Assembly (NCBI RefSeq): GCF_045062605.1
Contig: NZ_JBJGDW010000026.1
Span: 1-49,768, forward strand
Source of the DNA: Deinococcus sp045062605
GTDB taxonomy: Bacteria > Deinococcota > Deinococci > Deinococcales > Deinococcaceae
DNA length: 49,768 nucleotides
Reading direction: 5' to 3'
Positions 1-7,992 of the stretch are shown one piece after another (the stretch's first letter is position 1; every line of letters begins with the position of its first letter). The notes below the pieces were generated by a model that saw nothing but the letters and a program-made list of their open reading frames with translations, did not search any database and had not been told where the DNA came from. The position numbers were made by a program, and so were the translations under genes.

Positions 1-77
1 AGAAAAACGGGTTCCGGGCGTGGAGTGGAGGGATCGGCGCTGTTCCGATTCCTGCACGAAACAAACGGAATCCGTAT
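1..77 (+). repeat. Dispersed TIR element, copy A (3' part)
   Basis: This is the 3' part of the ~136-bp element seen complete at 47759-47894; the left end lies outside the window. It has the shared core AAAAACGGGTTCCGGGCGTGG, an internal hairpin with one mismatch and one G-T pair relative to copy E, and the terminal sequence CGGAATCCGTAT. Closest to copy E. No coding sequence is visible in it. Confidence 0.8.
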
Positions 78-126
78 GACAGGATCGGTCTGACTTCTGC
101 CCACGACAGTCTTCTGCCCACGGCAG

Positions 127-783
127 TCACGGCCTCTTGCGCCGCGCTCGGAAGGTCACGAGATCGGCGTACATGCGGGTTCTGGCCCACGCGCCGTTCC
201 AGAAACCGCGTTTCTTTTCCTTCAGCACCTGTCCCACATGCGGCAGTTCTATGTAATCCCAGCGCGCCCCGGAACTTTTCAGGTACGCGGTGATGGCCGG
301 TTCAGGCCAGCGTTCCTGGCCCAGATGGGGGACGGCTAGCAGCAGGTCACGGCGGCAGACCCGCTGCCCGCTCAGGTTCGGGGTCAGCTTGTTGCCCCAG
401 TCGGTTACGAAGCCGCCACCCTCGAAGACCCCGATGCTCATGTCCAGTCTGCCGTCCAGCACGGGCCGCAGCATCCGCTCCAGATGGTCTAGCGTCAGGC
501 CGGTCAGATCGGCGTCCAGCATGACGATGAACTCGGCGTCGGTGGCGTCCAGCGCCGCGCGGAGGGCCGCGCCCTTGCCGACGTTCTCGGTCAGTTCCAC
601 AACTCTGGCCCCCGCCGCGCGGGCCACCGCCGCCGTGTCGTCGTCACTGCCGTCGGAGGCCACCACCACGTCCGGCGTCAATTCCAGCGCCACACGCACC
701 ACCTCGGCCACCGTTTCACCCTCGTTGTAGGCAGGAATAACAGTTGCCACGGACGGGGCGTTCGGGGCGTGCGGGTCCGGCAT
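127..783 (-). CDS. Family 2 glycosyltransferase
   Basis: A 218-residue cytoplasmic GT-A fold glycosyltransferase, expected to move a sugar from a nucleotide-sugar donor to an unidentified acceptor. The N-terminal strand ATVIPAYNEGETV is typical of family 2, the SDGSDDDT segment follows, and MLDADL supplies the metal-binding DxD-type motif. The C-terminal part ends in a basic RARRKRP tail. There are no membrane segments, so this is not a processive synthase. An upstream ATG at 792 exists, but 783 is preferred because a TACCAT -10 box at 791-796 sits 7 bases before it. Divergent from argS. The acceptor is unknown; polar lipid, compatible solute or surface glycan are all possible. Confidence 0.8.
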   Translation of the reverse strand: MPDPHAPNAPSVATVIPAYNEGETVAEVVRVALELTPDVVVASDGSDDDTAAVARAAGARVVELTENVGKGAALRAALDATDAEFIVMLDADLTGLTLDHLERMLRPVLDGRLDMSIGVFEGGGFVTDWGNKLTPNLSGQRVCRRDLLLAVPHLGQERWPEPAITAYLKSSGARWDYIELPHVGQVLKEKKRGFWNGAWARTRMYADLVTFRARRKRP

Positions 784-790
784 GTCACGC

Positions 791-796
791 ATGGTA
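791..796 (-). promoter_or_regulatory. Leaderless -10 box of the glycosyltransferase
   Basis: TACCAT on the minus strand, 7 bases before ATG 783. No Shine-Dalgarno is present. It also explains why the ATG at 792, inside the box, is not the start. Confidence 0.5.
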
Positions 797-854
797 CTTC
801 GGAGGCGAGTCGGCTCTGACAGATGGGGCCAGAGTGTAAAGGCTCCGTCTGCCC

Positions 855-860
855 TAAACT
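855..860 (+). promoter_or_regulatory. Leaderless -10 box of argS
   Basis: TAAACT, 8 bases before ATG 869, with no Shine-Dalgarno between. It fits the TANNNT pattern seen at many starts in this window. Confidence 0.5.
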
Positions 861-868
861 CCCATGTT

Positions 869-2698
869 ATGGATCTCAAAGCACAACTCAAGACGGTGGT
901 GGAAGACGCGGCGCACTCAATGGGCGCGCTCGTGGACGCTGCCATTCAGGAAACCCCGGCGGGCAAGGCAGGGGATTACGGTACCCCCGCCGCCTTTCTG
1001 ATCGCCAAGGCCATCGGCGGCAACCCGGCGCAGATCGCCGCGCAACTCGCGCAGACCGTCAGGCTCCCCGAAGGCATCAAGAAAGTGGAGGCGGCGGGTC
1101 CGTTCCTGAACTTCTTTGTGGATGTGGGCGCGTTCGTGCGCGGTGTGGTGGAAAAGCCGTTTGAAATGCCCCAACTCAGTGGCAAGGTGGTCATCGAACA
1201 CACCTCGGTCAACCCGAACAAGGAACTGCATGTCGGCCACCTGCGAAATGTGGTGCTGGGCGACAGCATGGCCCGCATCTTCCGCGCCGCCGGGCAGACC
1301 GTGGAGGTGCAGAACTACATCGACGACACCGGCAGGCAGGCCGCCGAATCCATCTTCGCCGTGAACCATTACGGCCTGAAGTGGGATGGCGTGCAGAAGT
1401 ACGATCACTGGCTGGGCGAGGGCTACGTGCGCCTGAATGCCGATCCGGCCAAGCCTGAACTGGAACCCGGAATCCGCGAGATCATGCACCGTCTGGAAGC
1501 TGGGCAACTGCGTTCAGAGGTGGAGAAGGTCGTCCACGCCCACCTGGTCACCTGTTTCCGCCTGGGCGCACGCTATGACCTGCTGAACTGGGAATCCGAC
1601 GTGGTGGGCAGCGGTTTCCTCAAGCGCGGCATGGACATCCTGGAAGACAGCGACTACACCTCGCACCCCAACGTGGGCAAGTACGCCGGGGCCTTCGTGA
1701 TGGACGTGTCCGAGTTCATGCCGGGGCTGGAGGAACCGCAGGTGGTCCTGATCCGCACCGACGGCACCGCCATGTACGCCGCCAAGGACATCGGCTACCA
1801 GTTCTGGAAATTTGGTCTGTTCGAGGGTATGAAATTCAAACCCTTCGCGCAAGACCCCGAGGGTCACACGGTCTGGACCAGTGCGCCGGACGGTGACCCG
1901 GACCTTGCCAGACGCTTCGGCCACGCCGACGAGGTTATCAACGTGATCGACTCGCGCCAGGATCACCCGCAGACCGTGGTGAGGAGTTCGCTGGGTGTGG
2001 CCGGGCATCACGAGATGAAGGACCGCAGCGTCCACCTGTCCTACGCCTTCGTGACCCTAGAAGGCCAGACCATCAGCGGACGCAAGGGCGTGACCGTCAG
2101 CGCGGACGCGGCGATGGACGAGGCGCAGAAGCGGGCGCTGATCGAACTGGCAAAGGTCAACCCCGAACTCTCGCAGCGTGACGATGCCGGGGAGATTGCC
2201 CGCCGCATCGGCCTGGGCGCGATCCGTTTTGCAATGCTCAAGGCCGAGCCGACGCGCAAGATCGACTTCCGCTGGGAGCAGGCGCTGGCCCTGAACGGCG
2301 ACACCGCGCCGTATATCCAGTACGCCGCCGTGCGCGCGGCCAACATTCTCCGCAAGGGGCAGGAAGCCGGGTTTGCGATAGACGGCACCGGGGCCGACTG
2401 GGAGATGCTGCCGGACATTGATCTGACTCTCGCCAAGCAGGTGGCCAAGCTTCCCCAGATCGTCGCCCAGAGCGTGCGCGTCCACTCGCCGCATGTGGTG
2501 GCCCAGTACGCGCTGGACCTCGCCACCTCGTTTAATGCCTGGTACAACGCCAAGGACAGGAAAGGCAAGCCCGCCACCAACGTCCTGCAATCCGAGGAAG
2601 GGCTACGCGAGGCGCGTCTGGCACTCGTCGCACGGCTGCGTCAGGCGTTCGAGGAAACGCTGGACCTGATCGGCATCGAGATTCCGGCAGCGATGTGA
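869..2698 (+). CDS. argS: Arginyl-tRNA synthetase
   Basis: Class I synthetase of 609 residues that charges tRNA-Arg with arginine using ATP. The N-terminal Add-1 domain is followed by the HIGH-type motif HVGH (about residues 121-124) in the segment SVNPNKELHVGHLRN, which is characteristic of ArgRS. A KMSKS-equivalent loop (ISGRKGVTVSADA) and the C-terminal DALR anticodon-binding domain (APYIQYAAVRAANI onward) follow. Length is slightly above the usual bacterial ~560 residues. The reading frame stays open back to 782, but the family's N-terminus and a -10 box at 855-860 support ATG 869. Convergent with the hydrolase at 2761, with a strong hairpin between them. Confidence 0.96.
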   Translation: MDLKAQLKTVVEDAAHSMGALVDAAIQETPAGKAGDYGTPAAFLIAKAIGGNPAQIAAQLAQTVRLPEGIKKVEAAGPFLNFFVDVGAFVRGVVEKPFEMPQLSGKVVIEHTSVNPNKELHVGHLRNVVLGDSMARIFRAAGQTVEVQNYIDDTGRQAAESIFAVNHYGLKWDGVQKYDHWLGEGYVRLNADPAKPELEPGIREIMHRLEAGQLRSEVEKVVHAHLVTCFRLGARYDLLNWESDVVGSGFLKRGMDILEDSDYTSHPNVGKYAGAFVMDVSEFMPGLEEPQVVLIRTDGTAMYAAKDIGYQFWKFGLFEGMKFKPFAQDPEGHTVWTSAPDGDPDLARRFGHADEVINVIDSRQDHPQTVVRSSLGVAGHHEMKDRSVHLSYAFVTLEGQTISGRKGVTVSADAAMDEAQKRALIELAKVNPELSQRDDAGEIARRIGLGAIRFAMLKAEPTRKIDFRWEQALALNGDTAPYIQYAAVRAANILRKGQEAGFAIDGTGADWEMLPDIDLTLAKQVAKLPQIVAQSVRVHSPHVVAQYALDLATSFNAWYNAKDRKGKPATNVLQSEEGLREARLALVARLRQAFEETLDLIGIEIPAAM

Positions 2699-2702
2699 GA
2701 TT

Positions 2703-2741
2703 GGCGGAGAGGGGGCAAGGCTCGCTTGCCCCCTCTCCGCC
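2703..2741. terminator. Strong hairpin between convergent genes
   Basis: A perfect 17-bp GC-rich inverted repeat (2703-2719 with 2725-2741) around a 5-base loop. It begins 5 bases after the argS stop and precedes the end of the minus-strand hydrolase. There is no long T run, so intrinsic termination is likely but not certain; it could serve both strands. Confidence 0.7.
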
Positions 2742-2760
2742 ACGTCTTGCCTGACTGCTT

Positions 2761-3666
2761 TTACTTGACGGCCTTCGCCGCCACCCGCCCCTCCAGCCGC
2801 TTGTAGAAGCCCACCAGCTTCTGTGCCATGTCCGGCGTAAAACGGTTGCCGCCCAGGTGGGGGCCAGTCAGAGACACGAATTCGCTGGTGCCCAGGGCAG
2901 CGTGTGGGTACAGGCGTTCGCCGTTGCTCAGGGCTGGCACGGTGCCGTCGTTGACGCTGGCAGCCACGAATAGCGGCAGGTACGGCGCTTTGAAGGTCTG
3001 CATCAGCGGGTCCAGCCCCGGCGGCGGCTCGTTCTGCGTACCGTAAGCCACGCTGATCTCCTTGCGGCGGGTCGGCGAGGCGCTCCAGGCCGCCCGCAGG
3101 TCTGTCCAGGCGTCGATTAACGCCACGCCGTTCACCCGGTAGGGGCTGCCGGGCAGGGCACTCCGCAGGGCCATCAGGCCGCCCATACTGACGCCCAGGG
3201 CGTAGGTGCGGCCATTCCAGGAAAAGCGCCCTCGGGCCTGTGCGTGGATCTGCCCCACTTCCTTCAGGGCGCTGGGACTGCCCCAGGTGGTCAGGCCGCC
3301 GTCTCCACTGAGCAGGACGGCAAAATGTGCATCCAGGAGGGCGTCGATCAGCACCCGGAAGCTCTCGCTGTCGCGCAGGCGGGCCGCACTCTGGTTGCGC
3401 GGGTGCGAGACCACCACCAGCGGGCAGGGCAGGTAGGTGCAACTGTCGGGAATACGCAGCAGCGACTCACGCCCCGCAGCACCCAGCAGCAGCCAGTCCA
3501 TCGGCTGAGGGGCGGAACCGGGCGGCAAGGTCCCTGGCGGCAAGGAGGATGAAAGACCGGACCCGGTAGCGGTCCCGGCTGGGTGGGTACTGGGCGGAAC
3601 GCTGGCCCTTGCCCCGGAAAGAACCGACAGGGCCATCAATGCCATCAAAGTAAGAAACCGACTCAC
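2761..3666 (-). CDS. Secreted alpha/beta hydrolase
   Basis: About 301 residues if started at GTG 3666. The N-terminus (SRFLTLMALMALSVLSGARA) is a clear Sec signal peptide, so the enzyme is predicted to be exported. The nucleophile elbow is GVSMGG in LGVSMGGLMALRSA. A later VNDGTVP segment could carry the acid, and GPHLGG the histidine. The arrangement resembles prolyl-oligopeptidase or dienelactone-hydrolase-like alpha/beta hydrolases; substrate is unknown. An ATG at 3711 would add 15 residues. GTG 3666 is favoured because a TACAGT -10-like box lies 10 bases upstream and the signal peptide is then compact. Its upstream region abuts repeat copy B. Confidence 0.7.
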   Translation of the reverse strand: MSRFLTLMALMALSVLSGARASVPPSTHPAGTATGSGLSSSLPPGTLPPGSAPQPMDWLLLGAAGRESLLRIPDSCTYLPCPLVVVSHPRNQSAARLRDSESFRVLIDALLDAHFAVLLSGDGGLTTWGSPSALKEVGQIHAQARGRFSWNGRTYALGVSMGGLMALRSALPGSPYRVNGVALIDAWTDLRAAWSASPTRRKEISVAYGTQNEPPPGLDPLMQTFKAPYLPLFVAASVNDGTVPALSNGERLYPHAALGTSEFVSLTGPHLGGNRFTPDMAQKLVGFYKRLEGRVAAKAVK

Positions 3667-3762
3667 AACGTTACCGACTGTAGCGCGCCGGGCCTGACGC
3701 CGGACTGACATGGTGTGATGGGAGCCTGCTGGCTGCCCGTGTCTGGAGGATTTGTGCAAAGT

Positions 3763-3938
3763 ATACGGACTCCGATTGAAAAGTGTTGGCAACACCTGGA
3801 AATCTGAATGGGTGTCAAAGCGTCTTCATGGGCGCTGTTCTGAACAAGACAGTGAGCAGGAGAAAAACGGGTGCCGGGCGTGGAGTGCGGGCATCGGCGC
3901 TGTCCCGATTTCTGCCGCGTTACAGACGGAATCCTTGT
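3763..3938 (+). repeat. Dispersed TIR element, copy B (expanded)
   Basis: Starts ATACGGACTCCGATTGAA and ends CGGAATCCTTGT. Hairpin I is GTGTT/AACAC (3783-3787 with 3791-3795). Relative to copy E it carries about 37 extra bases between hairpin I and the AGTGAGCAGGAGAAAAACGG block. Hairpin II is present with a bulge. It lies upstream of the secreted hydrolase gene. Confidence 0.8.
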
Positions 3939-4139
3939 GGGGGGTTCGGAAGGTTTTTGAGATTGTTGTCTACAGTCGCGCTACAGACTCCGTGCCAGAC
4001 AATAAAAAGCCCTCTTCTCCGGCGGCGGCGGATCGGCAGGGGGGTGGAGGGCAAAGCTGTCGTGGTGCAGATATGTTCAACTGCAACGGAAAAGTTTCCG
4101 AACCACTGCGAATGACTGCATCAGAAAATAGGATTTCTG
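3939..4139. other. Intergenic spacer between repeat copies B and C
   Basis: No credible gene: no reading frame has family features or a start signal. It contains GCCCTC/GAGGGC followed on the minus strand by a short T run (see 4004-4052) and is moderately AT-rich near copy C. Confidence 0.5.
4004..4052 (-). terminator. Possible minus-strand terminator
   Basis: On the minus strand GCCCTC (4052-4047) pairs with GAGGGC (4014-4009), followed by five T. The loop is long (about 32 bases) and GC-rich. It could end transcription coming from the acyltransferase gene at 4418-5602, but is weak. Confidence 0.25.
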
Positions 4140-4276
4140 ATACGGACTCCGATTGAATCGTTTTTGAAAACGATGGAAATTCAAGCGGACGCAAGAAGGA
4201 GAGAAACGGGTCCGGGGCATGGAATTGGCAAAACGAAGCTATCCCAGTTTGTTAACGAAACAGACGGACTCGCTAT
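4140..4276 (+). repeat. Dispersed TIR element, copy C (divergent)
   Basis: Starts ATACGGACTCCGATTGAA and ends CGGACTCGCTAT. It is the most diverged copy, yet hairpin I is intact with a different stem: ATCGTTTT (4157-4164) pairs perfectly with AAAACGAT (4167-4174). The middle keeps GAGAAACGGGTCCGGGGCATGG. Hairpin II has decayed. Confidence 0.75.
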
Positions 4277-4277
4277 C

Positions 4278-4415
4278 ATGCTTCCATTCTCTCCTGCGGA
4301 GCTTTGCCGGTCCCAAATACTCGGCCAAATCCATTCACCCTTCTGGCTCGAACAGACGCCCGAACGGTCGGGCAAGCGTCCTTAAGGGCAAAAGTGAACA
4401 GCTCTTGAACGGATG
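4278..4415 (+). repeat. Second repeat family, longer copy
   Basis: Segments CCATTCTCTCCTGCGGAGCT and CAAAAGTGAACAGCTCTT resemble a shorter stretch at 42883-42960 (CCATTCTTTCCTGTGGAGCT, CAAAAGTCAACAACTCTT). The middle ~60 bases are absent from the shorter copy and contain a small hairpin GCCCGA/TCGGGC (4358-4363 with 4368-4373). It lies directly after copy C and before the acyltransferase stop. No gene is seen. Confidence 0.4.
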
Positions 4416-4417
4416 CT

Positions 4418-5602
4418 TCAGCGCCCAAAGAGGAGTTTGCTCAGGCGGGTCTCTACCAGCAGCAGCGCCAGGAAGGCGGGCAGCAGCAGAGCAAGCAGGA
4501 AATAGCCTGCGGTGGTCAGTGCGAAGATCGGCGGGTCGCCGCCCGGTGCATGCAGCGTTTCCAGCGTTTGCAGGATGGCCGGGTGAATCAGATAGACCTG
4601 AAGGCTGAACATGCCGGTGACGCCCAGGGCCACCCGCCACGCCCCGGCGAAGCGTTGCAGGCTGTACGCCACCCCCAGCACGGTCAGGGCCATCAGGGTG
4701 GTGTAGGCCCAGCTCAGACCCGAATAGATAATTGGCGTAACGGCCTCGCCGCGCACGTAGGCCAGCGCCTGTGGCAGGTACAGCGAGTAGGCGAGGGCCG
4801 CCGCCGCGATCAGAAACACCCGGTTTTTACGCCACCAGGCCGGGAACTCGTCCAGCCGTGCCCCCACTGCCGCGCCCACCGTGACCGGCAGCATGTACCA
4901 CAGCACGGTGCTGGCCGGAAAGGGCAGCCGCAGAACTTCCCGGTTGAGCAGATAGATCCCCAGTTGCAGGGCCGCGCCGATCAGCAGCGCCAGAACAATT
5001 GGCGGCCTGCGGCGGGCCAGCGGCAACAGCAGAGGAATCACCAGATAGACCTCCAGCGCCACCAGCAGGAAATACAGGTGGTAACTGGCCTTGCCGTATT
5101 GCAGGTAGAACAGCCATCTGTCGGGATCGGTCAGGGTTTCCGGCGGGCGCTGCCCGGTCCAGACATACCAGGCCATGTACAGCGCGCTCCACAGCACATA
5201 AGGCCACGCCCCACGCGTGACCCGCCGGAAGAAATAACGTCCCGGCCTGAAATTCTTCAGCAGGCTACGGGTCAGCACCACGGCAGACAGGAACACGAAA
5301 GCGGGCACCGCAAAATGCAGCGTGCGGTTGATCAGTTGCAGCAGCAGGAAGCTCAGGGTGTCGGGTACCGCGTAGCGCAGCGCCAGCCCGGTGGTGTGGT
5401 GCGCCACCACTTCCAGGATGGTGATGCCCCGGAACAGATCGATGGCGGTCAGCTTGTGCGGCACGCCCTGGGTTGCGGCTGGCTCGGCCTCCGACGGGGG
5501 GATTAGCCCTTCCGAATCGGCGTCGAAATCAGGACCTTCCGGCGGGCGCGGCAGGGTCTGCGGCTCCAGCTCGGTGGGGTCAGGGAAACGGGTCTGGGTC
5601 AT
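4418..5602 (-). CDS. Membrane acyltransferase (acyltransferase 3 / OafA-like)
   Basis: A 394-residue multi-pass inner-membrane protein of the acyltransferase 3 family, which transfers acetyl or other acyl groups to sugars or lipids at the cell envelope. A hydrophilic N-terminal stretch of about 50 residues rich in P, E and D is followed by the family's first helix, AIDLFRGITILEVVAHHTTG, with its conserved histidine pair. About ten hydrophobic segments follow, including an Arg-rich loop after helix 3 (RPGRYFFRRVTRG). It ends LLVETRLSKLLFGR. ATG 5602 is chosen because the longer reading frame has no family similarity. The acyl acceptor cannot be told. It lies downstream of tyrA with a 128-base gap, so co-transcription is uncertain. 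Confidence 0.85.
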   Translation of the reverse strand: MTQTRFPDPTELEPQTLPRPPEGPDFDADSEGLIPPSEAEPAATQGVPHKLTAIDLFRGITILEVVAHHTTGLALRYAVPDTLSFLLLQLINRTLHFAVPAFVFLSAVVLTRSLLKNFRPGRYFFRRVTRGAWPYVLWSALYMAWYVWTGQRPPETLTDPDRWLFYLQYGKASYHLYFLLVALEVYLVIPLLLPLARRRPPIVLALLIGAALQLGIYLLNREVLRLPFPASTVLWYMLPVTVGAAVGARLDEFPAWWRKNRVFLIAAAALAYSLYLPQALAYVRGEAVTPIIYSGLSWAYTTLMALTVLGVAYSLQRFAGAWRVALGVTGMFSLQVYLIHPAILQTLETLHAPGGDPPIFALTTAGYFLLALLLPAFLALLLVETRLSKLLFGR

Positions 5603-5730
5603 GACATAACGCTTGCGCGCTAAATGCAGTCTAGAGGATTTGCCGGACGGGGCGGCGTTTGCAAATTCCCCCCCCCTATCTCCAGCGCTCGGCACCCCTC
5701 AACCAGCCCAGCGCACTCAACCCAGCGCAC

Positions 5731-6849
5731 TCAACCCCGCGCGCGAACCTCGAAGCCCGCGCCACGCAGGATTCCCGCCGCGAGTGCCACGGCGTCGGCG
5801 GATTCCAGACCCAGACGCAGCGCCCCGCCTTCCTCACGGATCGCCAGCACCTCAATGTCTTTGATGTTCACTCCCGCCGCGCCCAGCGTCTGGGTCACGA
5901 CGCCGATCTGGTTGGGCCTGTCCGGCACCGCCACCACCAGATCGTATTTCTGCGGCAGCAGGCTGCGGCGCACCACCGGCAGGCTATCGCGGGTGCGTTT
6001 GCCCTCGTGGGCGGCGGCCAGCAATTCCTCCGGCTCATCCAGGTCCGCCTCTAAACGGTCTAGCTGATACCGGAAGCGCCGGAGCGCCTCACGCAGCGCC
6101 GCTTTGTTCTCCACCACCATGTCGCGGCTCATGCGTGGATCGCCGCTGGCCACACGGGTCAGGTCTCGGAAGCCCCCGGCGGCCAGCAGGCTCAGGCGTT
6201 CGTCGCGGGCCACCATGTGCGTCAGCGCCAGACTGGCCAGATACGGCAGGTGGCTGACCGTGGCCACCAGCGCGTCGTGGGCGTCGGGCGGCATGACCAC
6301 CGGGGCGGCTCCCAGCCCCTCCACCAGCGTGCGGGCGCGGCTCAGGGCGGTCAGCGGCGTCTGATCGGTGGGGGTCAGCACCCAGACGGCGTTTTCCAGC
6401 AGCGCGGCGTTGGCGTGGGTGACCCCGCCGCGTTCGCTGCCTGCCATCGGGTGCCCGGCCACGAAGTTGCGGACCTTCAGCCGCTCCATCTCGGCGGCGA
6501 TTCCGCCTTTGACGCTGCCCACGTCGGTGACCAGCGCCGCCGGGTTCAGGAAGGGGGCCAGCTCATTGGCCAGCGAGATCAGGGCGCGCATGGGGGCGGC
6601 CAGAATCACCAGATCGGCGTCGCGCAGCCACTCGCCTGCTGACGGGCGAACCTCATCCACCAGCCCCAGCGCCTCGGCCTCGCGCAACACGTCCATGCTG
6701 GCGTCCATGCCGATCACGCGGCGGGCCAGGAAACGCTGCCGCAGGCCCATCGCCACGCTGCCGCCGATGAGTCCCACTCCGGCCACCACTGCCGTCCCAA
6801 ACAGCGGTGCGGGGGTCACGGGCGTACTGGAAGGGTGCGGCTCAGACAT
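5731..6849 (-). CDS. tyrA: Prephenate dehydrogenase with C-terminal ACT domain
   Basis: A 372-residue cytoplasmic enzyme of tyrosine synthesis that oxidatively decarboxylates prephenate to 4-hydroxyphenylpyruvate with NAD+. The Rossmann motif AGVGLIGGS lies near residues 23-31. The helical dimer domain contains the family segment FVAGHPMAGSERGG with the substrate-contacting histidine and serine. The last ~70 residues (LVVAVPDRPNQIGVVTQTLG onward) form an ACT domain, which usually senses tyrosine. The long proline-rich N-terminal extension (SEPHPSSTPVTPAP) is unusual. Start ATG 6849 is backed by a TAGCCT box 7 bases upstream. The chorismate mutase activity that supplies prephenate is probably encoded at 43264-44355. 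Confidence 0.93.
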   Translation of the reverse strand: MSEPHPSSTPVTPAPLFGTAVVAGVGLIGGSVAMGLRQRFLARRVIGMDASMDVLREAEALGLVDEVRPSAGEWLRDADLVILAAPMRALISLANELAPFLNPAALVTDVGSVKGGIAAEMERLKVRNFVAGHPMAGSERGGVTHANAALLENAVWVLTPTDQTPLTALSRARTLVEGLGAAPVVMPPDAHDALVATVSHLPYLASLALTHMVARDERLSLLAAGGFRDLTRVASGDPRMSRDMVVENKAALREALRRFRYQLDRLEADLDEPEELLAAAHEGKRTRDSLPVVRRSLLPQKYDLVVAVPDRPNQIGVVTQTLGAAGVNIKDIEVLAIREEGGALRLGLESADAVALAAGILRGAGFEVRARG

Positions 6850-6856
6850 GACCGGG

Positions 6857-6862
6857 AGGCTA
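6857..6862 (-). promoter_or_regulatory. Leaderless -10 box of tyrA
   Basis: TAGCCT on the minus strand, 7 bases before ATG 6849; no Shine-Dalgarno. Confidence 0.5.
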
Positions 6863-7011
6863 GCACGGGGGCGGTGGGGCGGTTTTGGACCTGTTCAGGC
6901 TCCGTCTCAAGTGACGCTCTGGTGCTGCGGGGCTGCCCGAAGACAACCTCAACCCAGCGTCCCAGCGCCCAACTGCAACTTTCAGCCCACGCCCCACCCG
7001 CCCCCGGCCCC

Positions 7012-7017
7012 TATGCT
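7012..7017 (+). promoter_or_regulatory. Leaderless -10 box of the first ABC operon
   Basis: TATGCT, 6 bases before ATG 7024; no Shine-Dalgarno. Confidence 0.5.
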
Positions 7018-7023
7018 GACCGC

Positions 7024-7992
7024 ATGAGCGCCCCTCCCGCCCCAATCATCGAAACCCACGAACTCCGCAAGGTCTACAAGGACCGCGCCGTGGTGGACGG
7101 CCTGAACCTGCGTGTGCTGCCCGGCGAGGTCTTCGGCTTCCTGGGGCCAAACGGCGCGGGCAAAAGCACCACGGTCAAGATGCTGCTGGGGCTGGTGCTG
7201 CCCACGGGCGGCGAGGTGCGCGTGCTGGGCGGCTCTCCCGCTGATCCCGCCGTCCGTGCCAGACTGGGCTTTCTGCCCGAGCAGTTCCGCTTTCAAACCT
7301 GGATGACTGCTGAGGAATTCCTGAATTTTCACGGACGACTGGCCGGAATGAAAGCCGATGAATTGCGCGCCCGCATTCCACAGGTGCTGAAAACCGTGGG
7401 CCTGGGCGGGCGCGGTGGCGAGTCGCTGGGCGGCTACAGCAAAGGGATGCTGCAACGCTGCGGGCTGGCGGGGGCGATCCTGGCGCGGCCTGAACTGGTC
7501 TTTCTGGACGAGCCGACGAGCGCCCTGGACCCGATTGGCCGCGTGGAAGTGCGCGAGATCATCGAGGGCCTGCGGGCCAATGGCGTGGCCGTGTTCCTCA
7601 ATTCCCACCTGCTTTCAGAGGTGGAACAGGTCTGTGACCGGGTGGCTTTCGTCAAGGAGGGCCGCGTCCTCCAGCAGGGCAGCATGCAGGAGCTGATGGG
7701 CGGCGTGATCCCGGTGGGCATCCGGGTGGACGCCATCAAACCTGGACTGCTGGAAGCGCTGGCCCGATTGGGCGAGGTCCGCCACACCGACACCCAGACC
7801 CCCGGACGCGCCGAGATCGAGCTGTGGCTGCAACACGGGGACGCCGTGCCTGCGGTGGCCGATGCCATCCATGCCAGCGGCGCACGCCTGCACGCCCTGA
7901 CCCCGCGACGCCCGGACCTGGAAACGATGTTCCTGGAGCTGATCGAGGACCGTCCTGCCCCCGCCTCTGCCCCGGAGGCCGTCCGTGCATAA
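7024..7992 (+). CDS. ABC transporter ATP-binding protein
   Basis: A 322-residue nucleotide-binding subunit of an ABC-2 type exporter. Walker A is GPNGAGKST, the Q-loop region LPEQFRFQTWMTAEEFL follows, the signature is LGGYSKGMLQR (a variant of LSGGQ), and Walker B plus D-loop is VFLDEPTSALDP; the switch histidine is in NSHLLSEVE. A ~90-residue C-terminal extension is typical of this subclass. The permease gene begins on a GTG at 7985 that overlaps this stop by 8 bases, so the two are translationally coupled. Substrate is unknown; drugs, lipids or polysaccharide are all possible for this group. Confidence 0.92.
   Translation: MSAPPAPIIETHELRKVYKDRAVVDGLNLRVLPGEVFGFLGPNGAGKSTTVKMLLGLVLPTGGEVRVLGGSPADPAVRARLGFLPEQFRFQTWMTAEEFLNFHGRLAGMKADELRARIPQVLKTVGLGGRGGESLGGYSKGMLQRCGLAGAILARPELVFLDEPTSALDPIGRVEVREIIEGLRANGVAVFLNSHLLSEVEQVCDRVAFVKEGRVLQQGSMQELMGGVIPVGIRVDAIKPGLLEALARLGEVRHTDTQTPGRAEIELWLQHGDAVPAVADAIHASGARLHALTPRRPDLETMFLELIEDRPAPASAPEAVRA

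Noticed and set aside
3763..4276. CRISPR array or target-site duplications around the TIR elements
   Set aside because: Copies are not regularly spaced and the sequence between them is not spacer-like. Flanking bases of the five copies do not show a consistent duplication.
5594..5612. Half of a radiation/desiccation response motif (TTATGTCAT) before the acyltransferase start
   Set aside because: The second half of the palindrome (GACATAA) is missing; the match also overlaps the start codon. Too weak to call an operator.
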